Shown here: positions 40,598-49,166 of the stretch, piece after piece
Layout: every line of letters starts with the position of its first letter
Position numbering within the stretch: the first letter of the stretch is position 1
NCBI GenBank assembly: GCA_965662355.1
Contig: CBFIHP010000001.1
Span: 372,001 to 436,000 of the forward strand
Reading direction: 5' to 3'
DNA: 64,000 nucleotides
Source: GCA-2683825 sp965662355
GTDB taxonomy: Bacteria; Planctomycetota; UBA1135; GCA-002686595
Notes under the pieces: generated by a model
Seen by the model: only the letters and a program-made list of their open reading frames with translations
Database searches by the model: none
What the model was told of the DNA's origin: nothing
Program-made: the position numbers and the translations under genes

Positions 40598-41679
40598 GAA
40601 AGATGGGTCTCGAGCAGGTCCTGGACGTCGATCAATCCGCAGACCCTGCCCCCGTCGTCCACGACCGCGAGCTGGTCGATCTTGTGCTGGCGTAGGATTC
40701 GTTCGGCATCCTCGACGAGAAGATCGGGTGAGATCGTGATCGGGTCCTTGCCCATGTAGTTCTCCACCGCGTCCTTCAGCCGCGACGGGTCGCCCTTCTC
40801 GAGCAGACGCCGCAGATCGCCGTCCGTGAAAATGCCGCACAGGAGGCCCGCTTCGTCGAGGACCAGAGCCGCACCGGGGCGGCCTTCGGTCTTCTTGTTC
40901 GCGAGCACCACGTCGAGGACCGTCGCGCCCAGCTCCACCAGGGGTAGGGCCCGGCCCGTGCGCATGATCTGGGAGACCTTCATCAGGCGCCTACCCAGGG
41001 AGCCCTTGGGGTGATAGCGGGCGTAGTCTTCGCGGTCGAAGTCGCGCTCGCCCAGAACGACCATGGCCAGAGCATCCCCCAGGGCCATCATGGCCGAGGT
41101 GCTGGCGGTGGGGGCCAGGCCCATCGGGCAGGCTTCATCCACCTGGCCCAGCTCGAGCACGCAATCCGCGAAGCGCCCGAGGGAGGAATCCGGAGCCGCG
41201 GTCATGGCGATCACGCAGGCGCCGATGCGCCGAATATGCGGCAAAAGGGCCGTGATTTCAGCCGTTTCTCCCGAGTTGGAAAGCACGCAGACCACGTCGT
41301 CGGGTCGGATTCGGCCCAGATCGCCGTGCATGGCCTCGGTCGGGTGCAGGGCGATCGAGGGAGTGCCCGTCGAGGCCATCGTGGCCGAGATCTTGGCCCC
41401 CACGAGCCCAGCCTTGCCCATGCCGGTCAGGATCACGGTCCCCTCACAGGCCAAAATGAGCCCCACGGCCTCGTCAAAGGCCTTTCCGAGGTGCTGAATC
41501 AAGCCCTCGATCGTCCGCGCCTCGATGCGCAGGACATCGGCCGCGGCCTCGCAGCGATCCTTGTTGTTGAGCATCAGTCCCGGGGCCCCCTTTTTTGCCC
41601 CGGAGGGTTTCCTGTCTCCGTGGGGCCCTGTGGCCTCGGGGGGACGTTCGGGGCGCTTTGCGCCGCTCGACTTCTTCAT
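40594..41679 (-). CDS. kdsD: D-arabinose 5-phosphate isomerase (Kdo pathway)
   Basis: The protein has 361 residues. The SIS domain has VILTGMGKAGLVGAKISATMASTG, HPTEAMHGDLG and CVLSNSGETAEI; two CBS domains (about 240-361) include GIFTDGDLRR and DQLAVVDDGGRVCGLIDVQDLL. This is the KdsD/GutQ architecture, which makes arabinose 5-phosphate for Kdo, the first sugar of LPS core. The first 35 residues are basic low-complexity sequence and the true start may be ATG 41574 (MLNNKDRCEAAADVLRIEA). The 3' end overlaps the LPS-transport gene by four bases (GTGA), so the two are co-translated, consistent with a common LPS role. Confidence 0.93.
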   Translation of the reverse strand: MKKSSGAKRPERPPEATGPHGDRKPSGAKKGAPGLMLNNKDRCEAAADVLRIEARTIEGLIQHLGKAFDEAVGLILACEGTVILTGMGKAGLVGAKISATMASTGTPSIALHPTEAMHGDLGRIRPDDVVCVLSNSGETAEITALLPHIRRIGACVIAMTAAPDSSLGRFADCVLELGQVDEACPMGLAPTASTSAMMALGDALAMVVLGERDFDREDYARYHPKGSLGRRLMKVSQIMRTGRALPLVELGATVLDVVLANKKTEGRPGAALVLDEAGLLCGIFTDGDLRRLLEKGDPSRLKDAVENYMGKDPITISPDLLVEDAERILRQHKIDQLAVVDDGGRVCGLIDVQDLLETHLS

Positions 41680-41826
41680 TTCAGAGTCCGGCGAGTTTCA
41701 GGTCGGCCGAAGCCACGGATTGTAGGGGTCGCGTAGGGGCCTTCAAGGAGAGGGAAGGAAGCGATGGAAAGTCCTACTTGATAGGCGAAACAGCCTCTCC
41801 CGGGGTCTACCGTGGATGATCCAACC

Positions 41827-41853
41827 AGGGCGGGGTGATATAAACCCCGCCCT
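41827..41853. promoter_or_regulatory. 10-bp perfect hairpin upstream of site-2 protease gene
   Basis: AGGGCGGGGT and ACCCCGCCCT pair around a 7-base loop in the divergent gap between kdsD and the protease gene. There is no T-tract. It lies 40 bases before the proposed ATG 41894 and could be a leader structure or protein-binding site. It argues against the earlier ATG at 41816, which would put the hairpin inside the gene. Confidence 0.45.
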
Positions 41854-41893
41854 CGTTCCAAAGGAGCCCCCAATCTTCTCATTCGCGCCTCTG

Positions 41894-42559
41894 ATGGTCG
41901 CGATCGACACCCCGGTCCCCGTGATCGTGGGAGCGATCGTCATTCTCATTCTGTCCCTCGGCATCCACGAGGCGGCTCACGGCTGGGTTGCACTCAAGTG
42001 TGGAGACACGACAGCAAGGGATCTGGGACGGATCACGGTGAACCCGATCGCGCACATCGATCTGTTCATGACCATCATCCTGCCGTTGATGTGCTTCTAC
42101 ACGATCGGGTTTCCCTTCGGCGGCGCGAAGCCTGTTCCCGTCAACTTCTACAATCTACGCCGCCCCTATCGGGACATGGCCTTGGTTGCCCTGGCGGGAC
42201 CGATTTCCAACTTCTTGATAGCCATTGGCATCGCACTGGCGATGAAGCTCGTGGTGGAAAACGGCATCTACTCCATGAACGACATGGGGTTCGATATCCT
42301 TAAGAAGGGGCTGTACCTCAACCTCTTGCTGGCCGCGTTCAACATGCTTCCCATCCCTCCGCTCGACGGCTCGCGCGTGATGGCCTGGCTCTTGCCGGAG
42401 AACATACGGCCCGCCTTTCAAAGGCTCGAGTCCTTCGGTCTTCTCCTTGTTCTTGGCTTTGTGTTCTTTTTCCCGCCAGGTCAGGTCCTGTTAGGGAACA
42501 TGATGTCCGCCATGTATCAGTGGGTGAAGTTCATCGTCGAATTGGGGGGCTTGTGGTAA
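41894..42559 (+). CDS. Site-2 protease family zinc metallopeptidase (M50)
   Basis: The protein has 221 residues from ATG 41894, with an AAGGAG further upstream at about 41860 and an alternative ATG at 41816. Several membrane helices surround the zinc site LILSLGIHEAAHGWVALKCGD, and the second motif appears as NMLPIPPLDGSRVMAWLLP with the metal-ligand Asp. This is the SpoIVFB/FtsH-independent S2P class without PDZ domain. It cleaves membrane-buried substrates, often anti-sigma factors. No partner was seen. It overlaps scpA by 7 bases at the 3' end. Confidence 0.9.
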   Translation: MVAIDTPVPVIVGAIVILILSLGIHEAAHGWVALKCGDTTARDLGRITVNPIAHIDLFMTIILPLMCFYTIGFPFGGAKPVPVNFYNLRRPYRDMALVALAGPISNFLIAIGIALAMKLVVENGIYSMNDMGFDILKKGLYLNLLLAAFNMLPIPPLDGSRVMAWLLPENIRPAFQRLESFGLLLVLGFVFFFPPGQVLLGNMMSAMYQWVKFIVELGGLW

Positions 42560-43485
42560 GACCCGACTACACCGTCCAGCTCTCGCGCGTCTTCCAGGGC
42601 CCGCTGGATCTGCTCCTGCACCTCGTACGCGAGCAGGAGGTCGACATCATCGAGATCGAGATCTCGAAGATTCTCGGCGGATACCTGGCCTACATCGAGA
42701 ACCTCGATCGACTTGACGTCGAGTACGCCGGCGACTTCCTCGTCATGGCGGCGACCTTGATGTCGATCAAGAGCCGCTCGCTCCTGCCTTCCGAAGAGGT
42801 TGATCTCGACGAAGAACTCGATCCCCGCGACGAGCTGATCACACGCCTGGTCGAGTACCGCCGCTTCAAGGGAGTCGCGGATGATCTCGAGGAGCTCTGG
42901 GGCATCCGCGAGAACGAGGCCGAGCGCGGTTTCTTCCCCGAGACCGGAGCCTTCACCGTCGAGCGCGAGTACGACCTCTCGGAGCTCACGCCGTTCGATC
43001 TGGCGACGACCTTTGCGCGGCTGAAGCGCGAGACGTTGGCGGACACTTCGCACCACGTCGCCACGGACCCACGGCCCCTGCGCTTCTACGTACTGCACGT
43101 CGTCGATCGGCTCAAGGCAGGCCACGAGGGATCGCTGGACAACCTCATGGCTTCCTTTGGGGATGTCCCCAAGCGCGAGGCGCTGATCGGGTCGTTCTGC
43201 GCGCTGCTCGAGCTGGTGAAGATCCAGGTCGTGGACGTCGCCCAGAACGAGAGCACGCGCCAGCTCGAAATCACCCTGCGGCCGGACAACAGGGGTCGGA
43301 TCGACGAGCTCCTCGAACCGGTGCTCGAGGAGGGCAAAGAGCAAGAGTCCGCGCCCCAGGACGAGAACTCCGACGTATCCTCGGCCTCCGCGGAGGCGCC
43401 CACCCTCGAATTTCCCGAGCCGGAGGATTCGACTTCCGAACCCGAATCTCTCGCCCAAGAGCCCGGTCCGGCCCCCGAGGCTTGA
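42553..43485 (+). CDS. scpA: Segregation and condensation protein A
   Basis: The protein has 310 residues from GTG 42553, which overlaps the protease stop and has GGGGGG as ribosome site; an upstream ATG at 42520 is less likely. The start FQGPLDLLLHLVREQEVDIIEIEISKILGGYLAYI is the classical kleisin N-terminus that binds the SMC neck, and the C-terminal winged-helix region has FGDVPKREALIGSFCALLELVKIQVVDVAQNES. An acidic Glu/Ser-rich tail of about 45 residues follows. ScpA bridges SMC heads for chromosome condensation; scpB and smc are not in the window. Its place near parB and oriC fits SMC loading there. Confidence 0.93.
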   Translation: MVRPDYTVQLSRVFQGPLDLLLHLVREQEVDIIEIEISKILGGYLAYIENLDRLDVEYAGDFLVMAATLMSIKSRSLLPSEEVDLDEELDPRDELITRLVEYRRFKGVADDLEELWGIRENEAERGFFPETGAFTVEREYDLSELTPFDLATTFARLKRETLADTSHHVATDPRPLRFYVLHVVDRLKAGHEGSLDNLMASFGDVPKREALIGSFCALLELVKIQVVDVAQNESTRQLEITLRPDNRGRIDELLEPVLEEGKEQESAPQDENSDVSSASAEAPTLEFPEPEDSTSEPESLAQEPGPAPEA

Positions 43486-43555
43486 AGAGATCCGCCTCCG
43501 TGCCCATGATCTCCGCCCGGACTAGATCTACGATCCCTGCAGCCGAAGAAACGAT

Positions 43556-43879
43556 ATGAGCCAAGCCGCCGAGGTAACCGATTCCCAGTGGGACAACACC
43601 GTCCTGCAGAGCAACACCCCCGTTTTCGTGGACTTCTGGGCCGAATGGTGTGCCCCGTGCCGCGCCATGGGTCCCTACGTGGACAAGCTTGCCGAGGAAT
43701 ACGGCGAGAAGATCAAGGTCCTGAAGATCAACACCCAGGACAACCCCGAGGTCCCGGCCAAGTACGGCGTCACCGCCATCCCGACCTTCTTGCTCATCAA
43801 GGGCGGGGAAGTCGTCAAGCAGATGGTGGGAAGTCAGTCCTATGATGACCTGAAGAAGGTCGTCGACGCCAGCCTCTAG
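43556..43879 (+). CDS. trxA: Thioredoxin
   Basis: The protein has 107 residues, normal for thioredoxin. The redox motif is WCAPC (FWAEWCAPCRAMGP) rather than WCGPC, and the cis-proline is in TAIPTFLLIKGG. It reduces protein disulfides in the cytosol. The Ala in place of Gly in the active site is seen in many bacterial thioredoxins and probably only shifts redox potential slightly. In a bacillithiol-containing cell it would complement low-molecular-weight thiol chemistry, an inference only. It is 70 bases after scpA and 18 bases before fmt. Confidence 0.96.
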   Translation: MSQAAEVTDSQWDNTVLQSNTPVFVDFWAEWCAPCRAMGPYVDKLAEEYGEKIKVLKINTQDNPEVPAKYGVTAIPTFLLIKGGEVVKQMVGSQSYDDLKKVVDASL

Positions 43880-43897
43880 CACGGTCCCGGATTCCAC

Positions 43898-44851
43898 GTG
43901 CGGATCTGCTTCGTCGGGTCGCCGCCGTTCGGCACGCCGATTCTCGAGCGGCTGGCCGGTTCGGCCTTCGCGCCGGCGCTCGTCGTGACTCCGCCGGCGC
44001 GTGCCCGGGGCCGCGGTCGCAAGGCCGCCCCCCAGCCCCTCGCCGAACGCGCGGTCGAGCTCGGGCTCGAAGTGGCCCAGCCTGGCTCCGTACGCGACCC
44101 CGAGTTTCATGCGCAGCTCGAAGCCCTGGCCCCCGACGTGATCCTCGTCGCGAGCTATGGTGAGTTCCTGCGCCAGTCGTTTCTCGACCTGCCGCGCATT
44201 GCCCCCTTGAACGTTCATCCCTCTTTGCTTCCGCGACATCGCGGCGCGACCCCGATCCCAGCGACGATCCTCGCCGGAGACGACGTGGCCGGTGTCACGA
44301 TTCAGAGGATTGCCATGGAACTTGATGCAGGCGATATTCTCGTCGCGGCCGAGGCGCCGATCATCGCAGGCGAGACCGCCGGTGAGATGACGCTGCGCTT
44401 GGCCGAGTTCTCCGGCGGGCTATGTCTCGAGGCGCTCGAACAGCTTGCGGGGGGTGAGGCCGTGTTCGTGCCCCAGGATCATGACGCGGCCACCCACTGC
44501 AAGAAGCTCGAGAAACAGGACGGCCAACTGGACTGGTCTCTGTCCGCGACCGAACTGGAAAGAGCTGTCCGCGCGTTCAATCCGTGGCCTGGTGCGTTCA
44601 CGCAGCGCCCGGAAGGCAAGCTGCTTTCAGTGTGGCGGGCACACGTCGTTCCTTCGGATTCTCAGGCTGCTCCGGGAACGGTCATCTCGGCTGTCAATGG
44701 GGACGACGCTCTCGTCGTCGCCTGCGGATCCGGTGCTCTCGCACTGGACGAGGTCCAGGCCCCCGGCAAACGCCCCTTGCCGGCCGGCGACTTCCAACGG
44801 GGTGCCCGCATCGAACCCGGTGTGCAACTGGGCCTGGAGGCCACAACCTGA
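43898..44851 (+). CDS. fmt: Methionyl-tRNA formyltransferase
   Basis: The protein has 317 residues starting at GTG 43898. The N-terminal FVGSPPFGTPILERLA, the catalytic NVHPSLLPRHRGATPIPATILAGDDVAGVTIQ with the conserved Asn, His and downstream Asp in MELDAGDIL, and a C-terminal OB-like domain (FNPWPGAFTQRPEGKLLSVWRA) are all present. It uses 10-formyl-tetrahydrofolate to formylate initiator Met-tRNA. Its stop overlaps the rsmB start (TGATG at 44849-44853), a conserved pairing of fmt with rsmB. Confidence 0.96.
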   Translation: MRICFVGSPPFGTPILERLAGSAFAPALVVTPPARARGRGRKAAPQPLAERAVELGLEVAQPGSVRDPEFHAQLEALAPDVILVASYGEFLRQSFLDLPRIAPLNVHPSLLPRHRGATPIPATILAGDDVAGVTIQRIAMELDAGDILVAAEAPIIAGETAGEMTLRLAEFSGGLCLEALEQLAGGEAVFVPQDHDAATHCKKLEKQDGQLDWSLSATELERAVRAFNPWPGAFTQRPEGKLLSVWRAHVVPSDSQAAPGTVISAVNGDDALVVACGSGALALDEVQAPGKRPLPAGDFQRGARIEPGVQLGLEATT

Positions 44852-46173
44852 TGCCGCGCGTCGCCGCCTGGTCCTGTCTGCGTTCCGGAAACCCAGCTCC
44901 CCTGCGCGAGGTCGATCGCGCGTGCGCTGATCGCGAACTCGACCCGCGTGATCGCGGGCTCGTGCGTCAGCTGGTCGGAACCGAGTTGCGTCACCGCGGA
45001 ACCCTGCGTGCCATCGTGCGTTACTTCACGCGCAAGCAACCCTCGCCGGATCTGGTGGCGCACCTGCACCTGGGCGTCGTTCAGCTACTCTATCTCGAAC
45101 GCGTTCCCGATCACGCGGCGGTATCGTCCACCGTGGGGGCTGCCGGCGAAACGTGCGGGTCTTCCAAGGGCCCGTTGATGAACGGTGTGTTGCGCAACGT
45201 CATCCGTGCTCGACGCGAGGGCAAGCAGAACGACCCGCGTTGCGACCTGGTCGATCGTGACCTGAGCTTCGAGCACCCGATCTTCCGCGACCCCGACGAG
45301 CATCCCCACCTATGGGCCGAAGATGCCTACTCGATCCCCGCTCCGCTGATGAAGCGCTGGACGAAAAAGCACGGGCGGGACAAGGCGTTGGCGTTGGCCG
45401 AGACGTTTCTGCGCGAGCCGCCGCTATCCTTCCGCGCGGTCAAGACGGAGCGCTCGGTGGTGAAGGCCGAGCTGGAGAATTGTGGAATCAGCGCACGCGA
45501 GGGCGCGCACCCCGAGAGTCTCGTGACCGACAGTTCCGAGACCGGAGCTCTGACCGCCACGGAGGCCTTCACCGAGGGGCGCATCACGATCCAGGGACAG
45601 GCCGCTGCCTTCGCCGCCGATCTTTTGCAAGCGCAGGCGGACGAGCGGCTCCTGGATCTCTGCGCAGCCCCGGGAGGCAAGACCATACGGTTCCTGGAAG
45701 CTGGAGCCCACGTGACGGCCAGTGACGTCGAGTCCGACAAGCTCATGCGCATTGGCGAATCGGCCGTACGCCTGCAGCTTGCCGAGCGCTTGACCCTCGT
45801 GACCAGCGACGGAGCACAGGAGATCGAAGAGGAGGCGTTCGACGGCGTGTTCATCGACTCCCCGTGCTCCAACACGGCGGTACTCGGTGCACGACCAGGT
45901 GCGCGGTGGCGCTTCGGCCCCCAGAGCCAGCAGTCCTTGACCGAGTTGCAATGGCGCTTGTTGCGCGAAGGTGCTGGCAAGGTACGTAGCGGCGGTCGTC
46001 TGGTTTGGTCGACTTGCAGCCTCGAACCAGAAGAGAACGACCAGCTCTTGCAGCGCTTCCTCGAAGAAGAGCCGAGCTGGAGTCTCGAAGGCAAGCATCT
46101 GATTCTCCCCCACGCCCACTCGGAAGCCGGCCCTTACGACGGCGGTTTCGCCGCGCGCTTGCGGAGGAAATGA
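44851..46173 (+). CDS. rsmB: 16S rRNA m5C967 methyltransferase RsmB
   Basis: The protein has 440 residues. The N-terminal NusB-like helical domain (about 1-140) is followed by the SAM-dependent methyltransferase with LLDLCAAPGGKTIRF (motif I), the catalytic WSTCSLEPEEN with one Cys and IDSPCSNTAVLGARPGARWR with the other, and a late DGGFAARL. The two-cysteine mechanism of RsmB/NSUN enzymes is intact. It makes m5C967 in 16S rRNA. ATG 44851 shares a base with the fmt stop. The end runs into the small downstream gene with a GGAGG inside its last codons. Confidence 0.94.
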   Translation: MPRVAAWSCLRSGNPAPLREVDRACADRELDPRDRGLVRQLVGTELRHRGTLRAIVRYFTRKQPSPDLVAHLHLGVVQLLYLERVPDHAAVSSTVGAAGETCGSSKGPLMNGVLRNVIRARREGKQNDPRCDLVDRDLSFEHPIFRDPDEHPHLWAEDAYSIPAPLMKRWTKKHGRDKALALAETFLREPPLSFRAVKTERSVVKAELENCGISAREGAHPESLVTDSSETGALTATEAFTEGRITIQGQAAAFAADLLQAQADERLLDLCAAPGGKTIRFLEAGAHVTASDVESDKLMRIGESAVRLQLAERLTLVTSDGAQEIEEEAFDGVFIDSPCSNTAVLGARPGARWRFGPQSQQSLTELQWRLLREGAGKVRSGGRLVWSTCSLEPEENDQLLQRFLEEEPSWSLEGKHLILPHAHSEAGPYDGGFAARLRRK

Positions 46174-46175
46174 AC

Positions 46176-46370
46176 ATGGCTAGCAAGAAGTCCTCGAGCG
46201 GCCTGATGGCCGGCGGACTGCTCTTCGTGATCTTGATCGTTGTCGCGATCGTCGTCTTGATGCAAGGGCCCCCGCAGGCGCCACCGTCGAACGAATCGGA
46301 CGTCGAGACGCCCAAGGAAGAAGTCGATCCGTTCGCGGCGTTGCCCCCCGAGAATGTGTTGAAGCGCTAG
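46176..46370 (+). CDS. Small single-helix membrane protein
   Basis: The protein has 64 residues. A central hydrophobic helix (LMAGGLLFVILIVVAIVVLM) is flanked by a short basic head and a Pro/Glu tail ending VDPFAALPPENVLKR. GGAGG at 46163-46167 gives 8 bases to ATG 46176, while an in-frame ATG at 46170 that forms an ATGA overlap with rsmB is only 2 bases away and less likely. It lies immediately after rsmB and is probably part of the scpA/trxA/fmt/rsmB run. No family was recognised. Confidence 0.75.
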   Translation: MASKKSSSGLMAGGLLFVILIVVAIVVLMQGPPQAPPSNESDVETPKEEVDPFAALPPENVLKR

Positions 46371-46413
46371 AGCCTGACGACGCGGGTCCCCTTTAGGCCC
46401 TAACGCGCGCCGA

Positions 46414-47760
46414 CTAGGGGAGATCCAGCAGGCCGCCGCCCGTTTCCTGCCACCACGCAAGGATCTCCTTTTGGAGGCGATCCATCTCGGCGCGGTTTTC
46501 GGCAACGTCCGAGAGATCGTTCAGCTCGTAGGGATCCGTGTCGAGGTCGAAGAAGTCCTCGTCACCCCGGCTGCGTTCCGGGTAGGGGCAGACATTGGCC
46601 TGGATCTTGAACTTGCGATTGTCGCGCCTCTGCACATCGCTCAGGTACAGGATGTACTTGTGGCGCTCGGTCCGCGCCCAGATTGCATAGGCGTCGCGCG
46701 TCGCGTTCGCGATCCGCTCGGATGGCGTTTGCAAGTACAGCGCGCCGTACAGGGCCTCTCGTCCGGCGAAGGCCTTGCCCTCCATGGCCGGGCGCAAGCT
46801 GAAGCCCTCGCTCTGGGGGAGCGGTTCTGCACCACCGTACTCGAGCAACGTCGCGTACAGGTCGACTGCGGAGATGAGCTCCGAATGTCGCGATGGTTGG
46901 ATGCCACCAGGCCAGGTGAAGATCACCGGTGTGCGTAGGCCCTTGTCGAAAGCGGTGCCCTTGGAGGGCAGGCCATTGGCGTACCCGTTGTCGACGAGAA
47001 AGCAGAAGAGCGTGTTCTCGTATTCGCCCGCTTCTTTCAGCTTCGCGATGAGCTCGGCGACACCCTCGTCCAGCCAAGCGCCCATCGCGAGCGAAAGCGT
47101 CTCCAGCTTTCGAAACTCCGCCTCATCGCCCTGAAAGCCCGCAGGCGTCTCGATTCGTGATGGATCTATCTTTTGCAAGTGGCGCGGCTCTGGATTGTGC
47201 GGCGTGTGCGGAAGCTCGGGTGCCCACCAGATGAACATGGGCTCTTGATCCGCTTGATTGCCCTTGTGTTGATCGATGAAGCGAAAGAGGTGCTCCTGGC
47301 CTTCGCGAACGAAGGTCTCGTAGTTTCGAATCGTGTAATTCGAGAAGCCCATCTCCCGTGGGTGGTACTCCCAGAACTTGCCTTCCCCGATCGTTGCGTA
47401 CCCCGCATCCGCAAGGCGCGTGGCGATGCAGGTCTCGGGGTCGATGTGATCCGCTCCGACGTTGAAGTACACACCATTCTGATGGGGCCAGAGCCCCGAG
47501 AGAAGAGAGGCCTGTGCGGGACGACAGCGCGACATCGGCACAAAGCCGTGCGTGAAGAGCGCCCCCTCCGCGGCCAAGCGATCGATGGTCGGCGTGTGCG
47601 CCAAGGAGTGCCCCGCGAAACCAAAGTGCTCGTAGTCCTGGTCGTCGGAGACAAGCACGACGATGTTCGGACGCTCCTTGCCGGAAGCTTCCGTGTGGAC
47701 GGCCGCTCCTGCTGGCAGAGCCAAGAGAAGCGCTGTGAAGCCGTGGGGGAGATAGTTCAT
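46414..47760 (-). CDS. Sulfatase-family hydrolase with atypical CxPxQ signature
   Basis: The protein has 448 residues with a signal peptide (MNYLPHGFTALLLALPAGAA). The metal half-site VVLVSDDQDYEHFG, the second site FLVDNGYANG and the KGTAFDKGLRTP lysine are present. The signature cysteine is C79 in SRCRPAQASLLSG, which reads C-R-P-A-Q; sulfatases carry C/S-x-P-S/A-R, so the arginine is Gln here. Arg normally helps FGly formation and function, so activity is uncertain. A periplasmic or extracellular sulfate ester hydrolase is the default family role. A relative with the same deviation lies at 51.8 kb. It diverges from a lipase-like gene. Confidence 0.85.
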   Translation of the reverse strand: MNYLPHGFTALLLALPAGAAVHTEASGKERPNIVVLVSDDQDYEHFGFAGHSLAHTPTIDRLAAEGALFTHGFVPMSRCRPAQASLLSGLWPHQNGVYFNVGADHIDPETCIATRLADAGYATIGEGKFWEYHPREMGFSNYTIRNYETFVREGQEHLFRFIDQHKGNQADQEPMFIWWAPELPHTPHNPEPRHLQKIDPSRIETPAGFQGDEAEFRKLETLSLAMGAWLDEGVAELIAKLKEAGEYENTLFCFLVDNGYANGLPSKGTAFDKGLRTPVIFTWPGGIQPSRHSELISAVDLYATLLEYGGAEPLPQSEGFSLRPAMEGKAFAGREALYGALYLQTPSERIANATRDAYAIWARTERHKYILYLSDVQRRDNRKFKIQANVCPYPERSRGDEDFFDLDTDPYELNDLSDVAENRAEMDRLQKEILAWWQETGGGLLDLP

Positions 47761-47896
47761 TTCAGATCACGCCCGACGCGGGGCGGCTCGATCCCGCCAT
47801 GTCCATAACTCGGCCGTGCTATAACCTATTGCGAAGCCATGACCTTGGCAACGCGATAGGCATTGGCGTATGTACTCCAGACCAGGTGATATCAGC

Positions 47897-49093
47897 ATGA
47901 TGGGCAAATCGGAGATCCAGGCGTCTGTCACACAGCTCGTCGGAAGGTGCACAGCCCCTCTCGGCGCCCTGGCCTTGCTCGCCTCGGTCCTCGTTGCCGC
48001 GCCCCAAGAGGTGCGCGGGTACGAGCTACAGTTCGAAGGGTGGTCGGAAGATCTACGTCCGCTCGTCGCAAGCTCGACATCCCTGGCTCCCTATGCGGGT
48101 CATGTCGAATACGACGTCCTCGGGTTTCGGTTGGAGTATTCGACGATCTTCCGTGGGGAGGAAATTACGGTGTCGGGACTGATCGTCGTCCCCCTCGACG
48201 TCGAGGACGAGGCCCCGATCCTGGTCTGGAGCCACGGGACCCTTTTCGACGAACGGAGCGCTCCATCGAGCTGGCGCCATCCGTTGCAGATCCAGCTCAT
48301 GCCCGCCTTGAGCGGCATGATCACGTTCATGCCCGACTACGTTGGCTATGGCGCCTCGGCCGAGCTGATCCATCCCTACATCCTGAACGATTGCCTTGTT
48401 TCCGTGATCGACATGATTCACGCCGGACGGCAATTCCTCGAGGAGGAGGGCTTTCCCTTCAGCGATGAATTGCACCTCTTTGGATTCTCCGAGGGAGGCT
48501 ACGTGGCACTGGCGACGGCGCACGAGCTCGACACGAACGCAAAGCACGGGCTCGAGGTCACCCAGGTCAACGCGATTTCCGGGCCCTATGACATCTTCGA
48601 GGCTGCGCGATTGATTCTCTCCGACGAGAGCTATCCGATCCCAGCCTATTCGGCCCTACTTCTCGCGGCGTACAACGAGCGCTACTGGCACCGTCCGACC
48701 ACCGAGTTCTTTCAGGAGCCCTATGCCGATTTGATGGCGCGCTTTCAGTCACGGAAGGTCGGCCTCGGTCTCCTCGCGGGGTCGATGCCAAGCACCATTG
48801 GTCAACTCATGTCGCCCGCCTTCACTTCCCGATTTGAAGGCGATGGCGAAGTGGAGGTCAAGGCTGCCCTCAAAGCCAACGCCGTGCCTCCTTGGGCGCC
48901 CAGCATGCCCGTCTTTCTCTATCACGGAACGGCCGATCGGGACGTTCCCCTTTCCGTCGGCGAGAAACAACACAAGGCGATGCTGGCCGCGGGTGCCGAT
49001 GCCCGACGCTTGAGCTTCACGGTCTACGAGGGTGCGGGTCACTCCGCTACGGTCTTCAAGGCCGTTCGGTCCTTCTTCGAACGGCAGCAATGA
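47897..49093 (+). CDS. Secreted lipase-like alpha/beta hydrolase
   Basis: The protein has 398 residues from ATG 47897, preceded by an AGGTGAT-like ribosome site. A signal peptide (VGRCTAPLGALALLASVLVAA) ends near residue 35. The nucleophile elbow is FGFSEGG; the acid is likely in HGTADRDVPLSVGEKQ, and the histidine in YEGAGHSATVF. The order and SHGTLFDERSAPSSW segment resemble secretory lipases of the fungal LIP type and bacterial counterparts. The substrate is unknown. It starts 136 bases from the divergent sulfatase, suggesting a joint promoter region. Confidence 0.85.
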   Translation: MMGKSEIQASVTQLVGRCTAPLGALALLASVLVAAPQEVRGYELQFEGWSEDLRPLVASSTSLAPYAGHVEYDVLGFRLEYSTIFRGEEITVSGLIVVPLDVEDEAPILVWSHGTLFDERSAPSSWRHPLQIQLMPALSGMITFMPDYVGYGASAELIHPYILNDCLVSVIDMIHAGRQFLEEEGFPFSDELHLFGFSEGGYVALATAHELDTNAKHGLEVTQVNAISGPYDIFEAARLILSDESYPIPAYSALLLAAYNERYWHRPTTEFFQEPYADLMARFQSRKVGLGLLAGSMPSTIGQLMSPAFTSRFEGDGEVEVKAALKANAVPPWAPSMPVFLYHGTADRDVPLSVGEKQHKAMLAAGADARRLSFTVYEGAGHSATVFKAVRSFFERQQ

Positions 49094-49166
49094 TCGGCCT
49101 GGGGTGTACGATCCGGGTCCGCGGTGAAGTTCCGGCGGAGGAAGTTCGTTTCAGAAGGCGCTCCGA

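Noticed and set aside
42517..43458. 313-codon frame on the minus strand
   Set aside because: It is the shadow of scpA; composition is not protein-like and scpA has clear kleisin motifs.
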